From contig NZ_CAKAKL010000009.1 in NCBI RefSeq assembly GCF_916619195.1, positions 1-64,000 of the forward strand: 64,000 bases of DNA. The letters run 5' to 3'. A program made the translations under genes and the position numbers. The DNA comes from Inquilinus sp. Marseille-Q2685. Its GTDB lineage: Bacteria > Pseudomonadota > Alphaproteobacteria > DSM-16000 > Inquilinaceae. The notes under the pieces are model-generated. The model was not told the origin of the DNA. It worked only from the letters and a program-made list of their open reading frames with translations, and searched no databases. This document shows positions 25,164-33,407 of the stretch, piece after piece (within the stretch, counting starts at the first letter, position 1; every line of letters starts with the position of its first letter).

Positions 25164-25703
25164 ATGCTGGCCCGACTGCTCGCCCTGGTGCTGATCATGA
25201 TCGCGACTCCCGCCGCGGCCCGGCCGCTCGACTGGTCCGCCGTGCCGCTGCCGAAGCTGGAAGGCGGCGCCTTCGCCCCCGACGCCTTCGCCGGCAAGGT
25301 GGTGCTGGTGGTCAACACCGCCTCCTTCTGCGGCTACACCCGGCAGTATTCCGGCCTGCAGGAGCTGTGGGCCCGGCACCGCGACGGCGGCTTCGTGCTG
25401 CTCGGCGTGCCGTCGAACGATTTCGGGGCGCAGGAGCCGGGCTCGGAAGGCCAGATCAAGGAATTCTGCGAGACCACCTTCGGCATCGACTTCCCGATGC
25501 TGGCCAAGCAGCCGGTGACCGGCGCCGACGCCCATCCGCTGTACCGCTGGGCGGCGCAGCAGGATGCGGCGGCGGTGCCGAAATGGAACTTCCACAAGCT
25601 GCTGATCGGCCGCGACGGCACCCTGCTGGCCGCCTTCCCCAGCGCCGCCGAGCCGACCGGGCCGGAGGTGACGACGGCGGTCGACGCCGCGCTGGCGCGC
25701 TGA
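25164..25703 (+). CDS. Exported glutathione peroxidase family protein
   Basis: Thiol peroxidase of the GPx family, 179 residues, ATG 25164 with GGAGG 8 nt upstream. Unlike most bacterial GPx it has a clear signal peptide (LLALVLIMIATPAAA), so it should act in the periplasm. Peroxidatic Cys is in VVNTASFCGYTRQYSG; the FGAQEPGSEGQIKEFC segment carries the Gln and a second Cys in the place of the resolving Cys; WNFHKLLIGRDG provides the Trp/Asn. Such Cys-GPx usually depend on thioredoxin-like donors rather than glutathione. Confidence 0.92.
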   Translation: MLARLLALVLIMIATPAAARPLDWSAVPLPKLEGGAFAPDAFAGKVVLVVNTASFCGYTRQYSGLQELWARHRDGGFVLLGVPSNDFGAQEPGSEGQIKEFCETTFGIDFPMLAKQPVTGADAHPLYRWAAQQDAAAVPKWNFHKLLIGRDGTLLAAFPSAAEPTGPEVTTAVDAALAR

Positions 25704-26085
25704 CGGGACGGAAGCCACAGGATAACGAGCGTCTTCGCGTTGCCCCTCCCGCTTGGCGGGGCCTGTCCGGAATCCCCAAATCCGTCCTCCCCGCGAAAGC
25801 GGGGATCTCGTCACGCTTTGACCGCCCGGGCAGCGCCGGGGCGGCCGCGTCACGGCTGTGATCCGCAAACGACTCGCTTTGGGCAAACGGTCCGCAGTGG
25901 TATGGTGCCTTATTACACTGGATGGCGCGTCCGGTCGCGGTTTTGGCAAGTCTTCGACCCTGGCGAAGACTATTCCTGTCCAGGCGGCATTTGGAACGTC
26001 GATCGCATCACCGATAAGCCCGCGCCGAAGGTGCCGTCCCCGATGATTTTTCTTGAGCGCGACGGAGGGGCTTGGGCCGAGAGCA
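25704..26085. repeat. Intergenic region with REP-like palindromes
   Basis: 382 bp without a supported gene. Near 25742-25762 is a hairpin CCCCTCCCGC-TT-GGCGGGG, and at 25788-25803 CCCCGC-GAAA-GCGGGG, the typical shape of widespread proteobacterial palindromic repeats. The second half (25870-26050) is AT-richer and presumably holds the promoter of the LuxR-type gene; I could not fix its boxes. Confidence 0.6.
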
Positions 26086-27249
26086 ATGGATCGAGCAGAT
26101 GCAATTCTGCAGGCCGTGCAGCGGATCTATGATGCCGCGGTGTCTCCGGGCGACTGGGCCCCGGCGCTGAACTCCACCGCGACCGCCGTCGGCGGTCTCT
26201 GCGGCTTCCTGATGGCGGGAAACCAGCCAGGGCGCCGGATCGACCTGTCGGTCGGCGTCATGGCCAATCCGGGCCTGCTCGCGCGCTTCTCCTCCGCCCT
26301 CGAAACCGGCCCATTGCCGCCGTGGATCGAGACCATGGCCGTCGGCCAGGCCCGCCGCATCTCCGACATGCAGTCCGAAAGCGACTATGCCCGGTCCGAA
26401 TTCTATAACGAGATCGTGCGGCCCCAGGATGCGTTCTACGGAGCGTTCGCCCAGCTGGAGAGCACGTCGAACCAGCGCAGCATCATCGCGTTCGGCCGCA
26501 CCCGGCAGGCCCGGGATTTCGCCGACGGGGGCGTCGCGGCCTTCCAGGCCGTCGTTCCCCATCTGATCAATGCCCTAAGGCTGCGCCAGCGCCTGGGAGA
26601 GGCGGATCTGCGCGCCGCCGATGCCGACGCCGTGCTCGACCGGATCGATCTGGGGGTGATCCTGGTCGACGACCAGGCGCGGCCGGTCCGCCTCAACAGT
26701 GCCGCGGAAGCCATCGTGGCCCGCTCCGACGGCCTGTCCGCGGGTCCCGCGGGCCTTGCCGCGGGGAGGGCCGACGAGACGCGCCGGCTGCGCCGGGCGA
26801 TCGCCATGGCGGCGGCCGCCGGAACCGGCCCGACCAGCACGGATGCCGCCGTCCGCGCCGCCACCGCGGCCGCCCGGCTGCAGGTCTCCCGGCCGTCCGG
26901 GCTTCGTCCCCTGATCCTGACGGTGATCCCGATCCGGAACCTTTCCACGTCTCGGCAGCAGGGGCGTGTGCAGCGGGCAGCGGTGTTCGTGGCGGATCCG
27001 AACCGGACCCTCGACACGCCCGTCGGGGTCCTGCGGGAGCTGTTCGGCCTGACCGCGGCGGAGGCGGCGCTGGCGATCGAGGTCGGCCAGGGCGACGGCC
27101 TGCAGGCGGTCGCCGACCGGCTGTCGATCGCCACCACCACGGCCCGCACGCATCTGACGCGCGTCTTCGAGAAGACCGGCACCAACCGTCAGGCGGAGCT
27201 CGTCCGCCTGCTGGCGTCCTGTCATCAGCCCGCGCTGCGCGGCGACTGA
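26086..27249 (+). CDS. LuxR-type helix-turn-helix regulator
   Basis: 387 residues from ATG 26086 (MDRADAILQAVQRIYDAAV); the frame is open to a TTG at 26053. The N-terminal 320 residues lack a receiver signature and look like a PAS/GAF-type sensor: VQRIYDAAVSPGDWAPALN, then a second unit ADADAVLDRIDLGVILVDD. The C-terminal HTH is clear: LFGLTAAEAALAIEVGQGDG, LQAVADRLSIATTTARTHLT and VFEKTGTNRQAELVRLL. Ligand unknown. It converges on, and overlaps by 25 bp, the membrane-protein gene of the ATPase/cytochrome cassette. Confidence 0.85.
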   Translation: MDRADAILQAVQRIYDAAVSPGDWAPALNSTATAVGGLCGFLMAGNQPGRRIDLSVGVMANPGLLARFSSALETGPLPPWIETMAVGQARRISDMQSESDYARSEFYNEIVRPQDAFYGAFAQLESTSNQRSIIAFGRTRQARDFADGGVAAFQAVVPHLINALRLRQRLGEADLRAADADAVLDRIDLGVILVDDQARPVRLNSAAEAIVARSDGLSAGPAGLAAGRADETRRLRRAIAMAAAAGTGPTSTDAAVRAATAAARLQVSRPSGLRPLILTVIPIRNLSTSRQQGRVQRAAVFVADPNRTLDTPVGVLRELFGLTAAEAALAIEVGQGDGLQAVADRLSIATTTARTHLTRVFEKTGTNRQAELVRLLASCHQPALRGD

Positions 27250-27827
27250 CCGGCCGGGGCGCGGACCGCCGCCGTTCTGAAGAAGCCGCAGATCCTGGCC
27301 GCGCCTGTCAGCACCACCAGGGCGCCGAGTGCCCAGCCCGGGATCGAGTCCGGCCAACTGCGGAAGATGGCCGAGGCCACGATGAAGCTCGCTGTGATCA
27401 GCAGCCAGTTCAGCACCCGGACCGCCGTCACGCCCCATCCCGGCCGCAGCGGCAGCCAGGCCAGGGCGACGTCGAGGGTCCACAGGGCGGTCGCGAGATA
27501 GTTGGTATAGGCGTTCCAGCCCTGGCGCTCGGCGATGGCGGCGAAATCGCCGTGGTAGCTGCGGAACACCGCCCACCAGAAATGCAGCAGATAGGCCAGG
27601 AGGCCGGCCGTCCAGAAGCTGCGCCACCATGGGCCCGGGGCCTGTCCCAGCATGCCGAGGACGATCGCCGGCGCGGCCAGCCCCATGGCCAGCAGCGCGG
27701 TCCATCGCGTCCGCGCGTAGCTGACGTCGTCGGCGGTCATCGACGCGAAGGTGACGATGGCCACGCCCAGGCCGAGGGCGAGCAGGGCCAGGCCAAGGGG
27801 CAGCGGATCGAAGCGGCGTGCGATCAT
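27225..27827 (-). CDS. Small multi-span membrane protein, third gene of the cytochrome cassette
   Basis: 200 residues with about six hydrophobic segments (LGLALLALGLGVAIVTFASM, LLAMGLAAPAIVLGMLG, FWTAGLLAYLLHFWWAVF, LATALWTLDVALAWL, VLNWLLITASFIVASAIF, ALGALVVLTGAARICGFF). I do not recognise the family. Its ATG overlaps the cytochrome stop (TGATG), so the two are translationally coupled, and it probably acts with the cytochrome at the membrane. Aromatic residues and two His in the loops could bind a cofactor; that is speculation. Confidence 0.75.
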   Translation of the reverse strand: MIARRFDPLPLGLALLALGLGVAIVTFASMTADDVSYARTRWTALLAMGLAAPAIVLGMLGQAPGPWWRSFWTAGLLAYLLHFWWAVFRSYHGDFAAIAERQGWNAYTNYLATALWTLDVALAWLPLRPGWGVTAVRVLNWLLITASFIVASAIFRSWPDSIPGWALGALVVLTGAARICGFFRTAAVRAPAGQSPRSAG

Positions 27828-29572
27828 CACAGAGTCCCCAGATAGGCGAGCAGCGCCTCGAGGTCGGGCCGCGGAACGGCGTCGCGCGGGGGATACTCGT
27901 GGCCCTTGTTGGAGTTGCCGGGCTTCTCGGTGTCGAACAGGAACCCGGCCTGCGGCGGGCAATGTCCGTCGACCGGCTCCACCACGGCCAGGCCTACGGC
28001 CGCCGGGTCGTAGCCGGCCCGGCCCCGGCAGAAGCGGGTCGGACGATCCTCGAGACCGATCAGCCCCCGCAGATTCGGCACGCTGCCATTGTGCAGATAG
28101 GGGGCGCGCAGCCACAGGAAGGGCAGCGGCGCGTTGAGATAGCCGGCCCGCATCGCGATCTTCCGGGGGTCGAAGGCCAGGCTGTGCCCTGCCGGAAACT
28201 GGCGGGCCCGGGCGTCGAACCGGTCGATCGCCTGCAGCCACCAGTCGGCCTGGGCCAGGTCTCGCCCGCGCGCAGCCAGACCTGCGCGGTCCTGCAGCGC
28301 CTGGCGCTGCGCGGCGAGGTCGTCGCCGGTGGCCGGCAGCAGGGTCGCCAGCGCCGTCGGCAGCATGTCGGCATGGCGGAACGTCATGCGGGCCGGGTCC
28401 GTGCCGATGTCCGCGAGAGGCGCGATCGAAGGCTCGCCCGGGGACGGCTCCGACACGGTCCAATGCGCGCCGTCGGGCACCCCATGGCAGGCGGCGCAGT
28501 GCTGGCCGTAGACCGCGCGCCCCCGGGCCATCGTTTCGGCCGAGGGCCGCGGCAGGGTCGGGAACGCCTCGGCCAGCTTCGGCAGCGGCGGATCGTCCCC
28601 GAGCCGCAGCGTATAGGCGGCCGCCTTGCGGATGTTGTCCGCGATCTGCGGGTCGTCCAGCGCGGCCAGGGACGCGCCGGAGGTGAAGACGGCGACCATG
28701 CTGCGCACGACCGGATCGCCGATGCTGCCGTCGAACTGGCTCCAGGGCGTATTCTCCTGCATCGCCACCAGCGGCACCTTGGAATAGGCGACATTGCCGT
28801 CGCCCGGCAGGTCGAGCACGTTGCGCACCACGCTGCGGAACGGGCGGGTGCGGCTGGGCCCGGTCGGGATGTTCTCCGGGTCGCCGATCTCCTCCCCATG
28901 GAACGGCAGCTCGTATTTGGTGGCGTTGAGGCGGGCCAGGGTCCGGGCTCCGTCCAGCCACTCGCCGATGAAGAACGCCTCGACTTGGCGGCCGGCCCAT
29001 CCGGCCGGGCCGGAGGCTTCGCCCGGGCATTGCCGGTCATAGGCGTCGAGGATCGTCCCGGCGGTCAGGCCGGGGTCGAGGACCGCGTTCTGGAAGGCGT
29101 CGGCGAAGCCGATCACGTCGGCGGTGTGCGTGCCCGCGCCCAGGATCGGCGGGCCGTCGCCGACCGCCGTCGAATGGCAGGCGGCGCAGGTCAGGCCGAC
29201 GAAGCGGACCGGCACCGGCGACGCACTGCCGGGCAGCCGGTTGCTGACGCCGAAGCCGACCGGCAGGTTGCCCGGGGCATCCGCCGCGCAGCGGCCCTCG
29301 GCGCCGGGGCTGCGGGGAAGGAACCCGAAACGCTCCGGCCAGGCCGGGCCGCCCTGCTGCTCGAGCGCATGACGCGAGACCGTCCCGGCGACCAGGAGGT
29401 ATTTGAGCGGGGCCAGCTCCAGGCCCAGCGTGCCGTCGGCGAAGGCCTGTTCCGGCGTCAGCGGCTCGAACCGTCCCCAGCGGGATTCGCCGAACCACCA
29501 AGCCCCGCTCGCCAGCAGCAGCAGGGCGCCGAGGATGCCGGCCGTGGTGCCGGCGATGCGGCGGGTGGTCAT
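27827..29572 (-). CDS. RoxA-like di-haem c-type cytochrome
   Basis: 581 residues from ATG 29572 (MTTRRIAGTTAG), with an N-terminal membrane anchor or signal (about 8-28). Two haem c sites: CAACH at residues 129-133 and CAACH at 359-363. The C-terminal part carries the pattern shared by rubber-oxygenase RoxA/RoxB-like and related di-haem proteins: PYLHNGSVPNLRGLI, RPTRFCRG, YDPAAVGL, GFLFDTEKPGNSNKGHEY. Periplasmic redox enzyme or electron carrier; the substrate is unknown. It overlaps the upstream ATPase by 4 nt (ATGA) and the downstream membrane protein by 1 nt, an obligate-looking trio. Confidence 0.85.
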   Translation of the reverse strand: MTTRRIAGTTAGILGALLLLASGAWWFGESRWGRFEPLTPEQAFADGTLGLELAPLKYLLVAGTVSRHALEQQGGPAWPERFGFLPRSPGAEGRCAADAPGNLPVGFGVSNRLPGSASPVPVRFVGLTCAACHSTAVGDGPPILGAGTHTADVIGFADAFQNAVLDPGLTAGTILDAYDRQCPGEASGPAGWAGRQVEAFFIGEWLDGARTLARLNATKYELPFHGEEIGDPENIPTGPSRTRPFRSVVRNVLDLPGDGNVAYSKVPLVAMQENTPWSQFDGSIGDPVVRSMVAVFTSGASLAALDDPQIADNIRKAAAYTLRLGDDPPLPKLAEAFPTLPRPSAETMARGRAVYGQHCAACHGVPDGAHWTVSEPSPGEPSIAPLADIGTDPARMTFRHADMLPTALATLLPATGDDLAAQRQALQDRAGLAARGRDLAQADWWLQAIDRFDARARQFPAGHSLAFDPRKIAMRAGYLNAPLPFLWLRAPYLHNGSVPNLRGLIGLEDRPTRFCRGRAGYDPAAVGLAVVEPVDGHCPPQAGFLFDTEKPGNSNKGHEYPPRDAVPRPDLEALLAYLGTL

Positions 29573-30897
29573 GGCTGCGGCGTCTTCAGCCTGATGATGC
29601 GGATCTCGCAAGGGTCGATGCCCATGAGGTCTGCGATCACCCGCTGCCAGCGCCCGACGCGGTCCTCGTTGCCCAGCACCCAGACCGACCTCCGGCTTCC
29701 CAGCCAGGCGAACGGGTGAAGGTCGTCCTTGGTCATCTTCATCTTTTCCGCGAAGCGCTCGGGCTTCACCAAGGTGATCGGCTTCGCACCCTTTTCATCC
29801 CGCACGGTCACGCCGATGTCGGCATCGTCGACGATCAGGAGATCGGAGTCGGTCCAGGGCCACAGCACCCGGCCGTCGTCATACTCCATTCCGGTCGACG
29901 GGGATCGCGACTCTTGGTGGGCCGCAAGCTGCGCGAGCTTGACCAGGGGGAGGTAGCGGCACACGCCCAGCGCGAAGGCGAATTCGGTGCCGATGCCGAC
30001 GGCCAGGCTGGTCTTCCCGGCCTTCGGCGGGCCGACGATCAGGAGGTGCCGGACCGGCGGCGTGTTGGGCGGAACCACATCCGGCCCGAACAGGACCGTC
30101 CGCAGGCTGACCTGCCGATCCTCGAAATTGCAGACGTGGATCACGGCATCGGCGTCCGGGTCTTCGATCTCGGCGGTGAAATTGGCCAGGCGGTAGAGAT
30201 AGGGCAGCCCGGCCTGCTGGAAGGCGAGCTTGCGCCGCAGCCACCAGCAGGCGACGTGAAAGGCGGGCCACAGGGCAACGGCCGTGACGCCCAAGAGGAT
30301 GAGAAACGCCACCAACGGCTGGTGCCAATTGGCGGAAGATATCCAATCGCCCACCGTCCAGCCGACAAACGGTGCGGCGCCGAGCAGGCCGCCGATCCCG
30401 ATGTAGAGAAGCGCGGTCTTCACGTTCCAGCGGATGTCGCCGGCGTTGAACTTGAACTCCTTGCCGGCGCGCCGCCTCGTCTTCTCGAAATCCTCGCGCT
30501 CCTTCCAGACCCATACGGCGAACCAAAGGCCGGTGAGGACCGCGAAGACGATGATGCGCCAGAAACCGGGCAGGCCGAGCCACGCCATGACGCAGTCCGC
30601 GATCCAGCAGGCCAGCAGCGTCGGCACCAGCCCGATCGCGACATGGCCGATCTGGTCCGCCATCCAGACATAGCTGGCGGTGATCGCGTTCTGGACGTCC
30701 TTGGTGCCGAAGAGGTCGTGACGGACCTGGTCCATGATCTGCGGCAGGCCCAGCGCCGGCGCATCACTCCGGCCGGGACGGTCGAAGGCGAGCCCGGCAC
30801 GCGCGGCATCCGCCGGCAGGGAATCCGGGCCGCCCGGGCGGCCCGGATCGAGAAACGCGTCGGCGACGGCGCCGCGCCCCTCCAGCACATCTGTCAT
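29569..30897 (-). CDS. Membrane-anchored P-loop ATPase, first gene of the cytochrome cassette
   Basis: 442 residues from ATG 30897 with GGGGGAGAG upstream. An N-terminal soluble stretch (1-80) is followed by four hydrophobic segments (about 85-107, 112-131, 160-185, 193-220) and a cytoplasmic NTPase domain. Walker A is GPPKAGKTS (289-297), Walker B LLIVDDAD (353-360). A possible sensor-1 Asn follows Trp/Val-rich strands (SVWVLGNEDR, about 404-413). The domain is compact, with no obvious second AAA subdomain. I do not recognise a described family. ATGA overlap with the cytochrome gene says that the two work together. Confidence 0.78.
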   Translation of the reverse strand: MTDVLEGRGAVADAFLDPGRPGGPDSLPADAARAGLAFDRPGRSDAPALGLPQIMDQVRHDLFGTKDVQNAITASYVWMADQIGHVAIGLVPTLLACWIADCVMAWLGLPGFWRIIVFAVLTGLWFAVWVWKEREDFEKTRRRAGKEFKFNAGDIRWNVKTALLYIGIGGLLGAAPFVGWTVGDWISSANWHQPLVAFLILLGVTAVALWPAFHVACWWLRRKLAFQQAGLPYLYRLANFTAEIEDPDADAVIHVCNFEDRQVSLRTVLFGPDVVPPNTPPVRHLLIVGPPKAGKTSLAVGIGTEFAFALGVCRYLPLVKLAQLAAHQESRSPSTGMEYDDGRVLWPWTDSDLLIVDDADIGVTVRDEKGAKPITLVKPERFAEKMKMTKDDLHPFAWLGSRRSVWVLGNEDRVGRWQRVIADLMGIDPCEIRIIRLKTPQP

Positions 30898-31481
30898 CTC
30901 GCTCTCCCCCTGTCGCTGGCGCAGCCCCGGTCGGCGGAGCGCCGATCCGTGCCACGCCACGGCGGCCATCGGCGCGCGCCGCGTGGGCGATCGCTGCGCG
31001 CTCTCGACGCAGCCCGCGCTGCGTGGAGGAATCTCAACGGCTGCGGCGCGCGCCGTCATCATACGAACGGAGGAGGCGCGATGTTTTTTCCCCGGCGGAC
31101 CTAGCCGCCGGTCCCCAGCCGCTCCAGCAGCGCGGCGAGGAAGGGGCGGAGGCGGCGCAGCTCGTCGCGGTGGCATCGACCGCGCCCGGCTGCTGCGCTC
31201 GGGCGGGCAGAGGTAGAGCTATACAAGGACAGGCGGCGGCCTATCCCTTCCATCCTCCCTCTCCCCTTGGGGGCTACGCCATTCACACATCGCCTCTTTT
31301 AAGTCCCCTCCCGCAAGGGGAGGGGGACTTAAGGACTCTTTTCGAGATGTGTGAATCTGATAGCCCGCAAGGGGAGGGGGAGAGTGGACAACAGATGCCG
31401 GTTCAGGTGATCGAATTCTGACAAGACCTTGCAAGCGGAAAGGCAACGCCTTCGCAGGCCGGACGACAGGGCTGGCCCGAA
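30898..31481. repeat. Intergenic region with nested palindromic repeat (31254-31384)
   Basis: 584 bp without a supported gene. Positions 31256-31291 and 31345-31384 form long imperfect inverted arms (about 37 nt, sharing GGGCTA and ATTCACACATC), enclosing an inner hairpin TTAAGTCCCC...GGGGACTTAA at about 31299-31332. A GC-rich hairpin CCGGCGG-ACCTAG-CCGCCGG lies near 31093-31112. The part next to 30897 should hold the promoter of the ATPase cassette, but I see no clear boxes. Confidence 0.65.
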
Positions 31482-32261
31482 CTACTCCGCCGCGGCGCGG
31501 CGGCCGTCGCGGTCGGCGGCGTAGCGGCGGACGGCCTGGCCGAAGGCTTCGAACAGCGCCGTCGAATCCGGGTTCTCGCGAAACTTCCATTCCGGATGCC
31601 ACTGCGTCGCCAGGCCGAAATAGGGCGCGGCCTCGATCCGCACCGCCTCGATCTGGCCGTCCGGTGCCGTCGCCTCGACCTTCAGGCCGGCGCCCAGCTT
31701 GTCGATGCCCTGGGCGTGGATGGTGTTGACCGTGGTCTCGGCCTTGCCGAACAGCGCCGCCAGCGCGCCGCCCTCGGCCAGCGCCACCGGATGGGCCGGG
31801 CCGTACTGCACCTCGACCGGCTTGCTCTCGTCGGCGCGGTGGTCGGCGCGCCCGGGCACGCGCTCGACATGCTGGTGCAGCGTGCCGCCGCAGACCACGT
31901 TCAGCTCCTGCAGGCCGCGGCAGATCGCCAGCAGCGGGATGCCGCGCTCGATCGCCCGGCGGATCAGCGGCAGGGTGGTGGCGTCGCGGTCCGGGTCGTG
32001 CAGCGTGCCGGGCTCGCTGGCCTCGCCGGCATAGTGAAGCGGCTCGACATTGGACAGGCTGCCGGTGATCAGCAGGCCGTCCACCCGGTCCAGCACCGCG
32101 TCGACATCGTGCCAGGCGCCCAGCGCCGGGATCAGGAAGGGCAGGCAGTCCGCCCCCTCCGACACCGCGCGGATGTACTTGTCGCCGACGACGTGGAACG
32201 GATGGGCCCCGAGCGGCTTGACGCAGGCGGGGATTCCGACGACGGGACGGGATGCGGACAT
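31482..32261 (-). CDS. Class I glutamine amidotransferase-like gamma-glutamyl hydrolase (PuuD type)
   Basis: 259-residue peptidase C26 protein. N-terminus VVGIPACVKPLGAHPFHVVG. Nucleophile Cys in LLAICRGLQELNVVCGGTL, and the His-x-Glu of the triad in LATQWHPEWKF. Matches gamma-glutamyl-gamma-aminobutyrate hydrolase (PuuD) and related enzymes that release glutamate from gamma-glutamyl compounds. No other puu genes are in view, so the substrate is open. Divergent from the SET-protein gene. Confidence 0.9.
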   Translation of the reverse strand: MSASRPVVGIPACVKPLGAHPFHVVGDKYIRAVSEGADCLPFLIPALGAWHDVDAVLDRVDGLLITGSLSNVEPLHYAGEASEPGTLHDPDRDATTLPLIRRAIERGIPLLAICRGLQELNVVCGGTLHQHVERVPGRADHRADESKPVEVQYGPAHPVALAEGGALAALFGKAETTVNTIHAQGIDKLGAGLKVEATAPDGQIEAVRIEAAPYFGLATQWHPEWKFRENPDSTALFEAFGQAVRRYAADRDGRRAAAE

Positions 32262-32448
32262 GGGCTGGCTCCAGGACGACGCGTCATATTCCGCCGCCGC
32301 GGCCGGGTTCGACCAGCCCCGCGCGGGCGGGAAGGGCCCGGCGGCAGGCGCAGGGCCCCGCCCGCCGCGACAAGCCCTTGCGTGCCCTCTTCCGGCCGAC
32401 CGCGATCCGTGGGTATAAGCGATTCGCAGAGCGAGAGCGGGGGGCCCT

Positions 32449-32850
32449 ATGTTCCTGGTTCCGACCTATGTCGCACCCAGCGCGATCCACGGCCTTGGCG
32501 TGTTCGCCGCGGCGCCGATCGCCAAGGGCACGCCGATCTGGCGGTTCGAGCCGGCGGTCGACAAGGTGGTGCCGGAGGAGGTGGTGGCCGCGCTGCCCGA
32601 GGTGCCGCGCCGCTTCTTCGAGACCTACGCCTATCTGTCGCCGGACATCCCGGGCGGCTATGTGCTGAACGGCGACGACGCCCGCTTCCTGAACCACGAC
32701 GACGACCCGAACACCGACAACTCCGGGCCGGTGACCCTGGCGGCGCGCGACATCGCGGCGGGCGAGGAGATCACCTGCGACTACCTCGTCTGCTGCCTGG
32801 AGGAGCGGGACGGCCCGCTGGCGCGGCGACTGGAACCCGCGGAGTCGTGA
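32449..32850 (+). CDS. SET-domain protein
   Basis: 133-residue minimal SET domain. AIHGLGVFAAAPIAKGTPIW at the N-terminus, RFLNHDDDPNTDNSG (the NH motif that binds S-adenosylmethionine) near residue 80, and GEEITCDYLVCC (the catalytic Tyr motif) near 108. Family members are lysine methyltransferases; bacterial single-domain copies have mostly unknown targets. Its stop overlaps the GTG of the following GNAT gene, so two protein-modifying enzymes are coupled. Confidence 0.88.
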   Translation: MFLVPTYVAPSAIHGLGVFAAAPIAKGTPIWRFEPAVDKVVPEEVVAALPEVPRRFFETYAYLSPDIPGGYVLNGDDARFLNHDDDPNTDNSGPVTLAARDIAAGEEITCDYLVCCLEERDGPLARRLEPAES

Positions 32851-33335
32851 GCGACCTGGTCCTGCGTCCGATCCGCGAGGCCGACCTCGACGCCGTGCGC
32901 AAGCTGCAGGCCGACTCCTTCTCGGCCCTCGCCGGCGACAGTCACAGCCCGGCGCAGATCGCGGCGCATGTGGCCCTGATCATGGCGCCGGACTATGCGG
33001 GCGAACTCCTGTCCAACAACATCCTGGTGGCCGAGGCGCCGGGCGGCGCGCTGGTCGCCACCGCCGGCTGGTGCCGGGTGCCGGACGACGCTGCCGTGGC
33101 CCGGCTGCGCAAGGTCTTCGTCGCCCCGGACCGGGCCGGCCAGGGCCTCGGCCGCCGCATGGTCGAGGCGGCGGAGGATGCGGCCCGCGCCGCCGGCTTC
33201 CGCCGCTTCCGGGTGCGCGCCAACGCCAATGCCGAGGCGTTCTACGCCCGGCTCGGCTACCGCCCGGTCGGGCGCGAGGAGATGCCCACGGCCGGCGGCG
33301 TGGCCCTGCCGACCGTGATCATGGTCAAGGGCTGA
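32847..33335 (+). CDS. GNAT-family N-acetyltransferase
   Basis: 162 residues from GTG 32847, overlapping the SET gene (GTGA). Begins LVLRPIREADLDAVRKL; acetyl-CoA loop VFVAPDRAGQGLGRRMVEAAE; then FRVRANANAEAFYARLGYRPVG. Substrate unknown. Coupling to the SET protein suggests a shared process, but that is inference. Confidence 0.9.
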   Translation: MSDLVLRPIREADLDAVRKLQADSFSALAGDSHSPAQIAAHVALIMAPDYAGELLSNNILVAEAPGGALVATAGWCRVPDDAAVARLRKVFVAPDRAGQGLGRRMVEAAEDAARAAGFRRFRVRANANAEAFYARLGYRPVGREEMPTAGGVALPTVIMVKG

Positions 33336-33360
33336 GGGGCGGGCCGGCGAATGGGTTAAC

Positions 33361-33402
33361 GCAATGTGCATTGCTTGACCGCCCGCACCTCGTTCATGAT
33401 AC
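33361..33402 (+). promoter_or_regulatory. Promoter with adjacent palindrome, probably giving a leaderless transcript
   Basis: A perfect-arm palindrome GCAATG-TG-CATTGC (33361-33374) abuts a -35-like TTGACC (33375-33380). A 16-nt spacer separates it from a -10-like TGATAC (33397-33402). The expected start point, 6-7 nt further, coincides with ATG 33408. The palindrome is placed as an operator or activator site would be. Confidence 0.5.
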
Positions 33403-33407
33403 GTTCC

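Noticed and set aside
31093-31112. Hairpin CCGGCGG-ACCTAG-CCGCCGG as a terminator
   Set aside because: No gene ends next to it and the T-run is on the wrong side of the stem.
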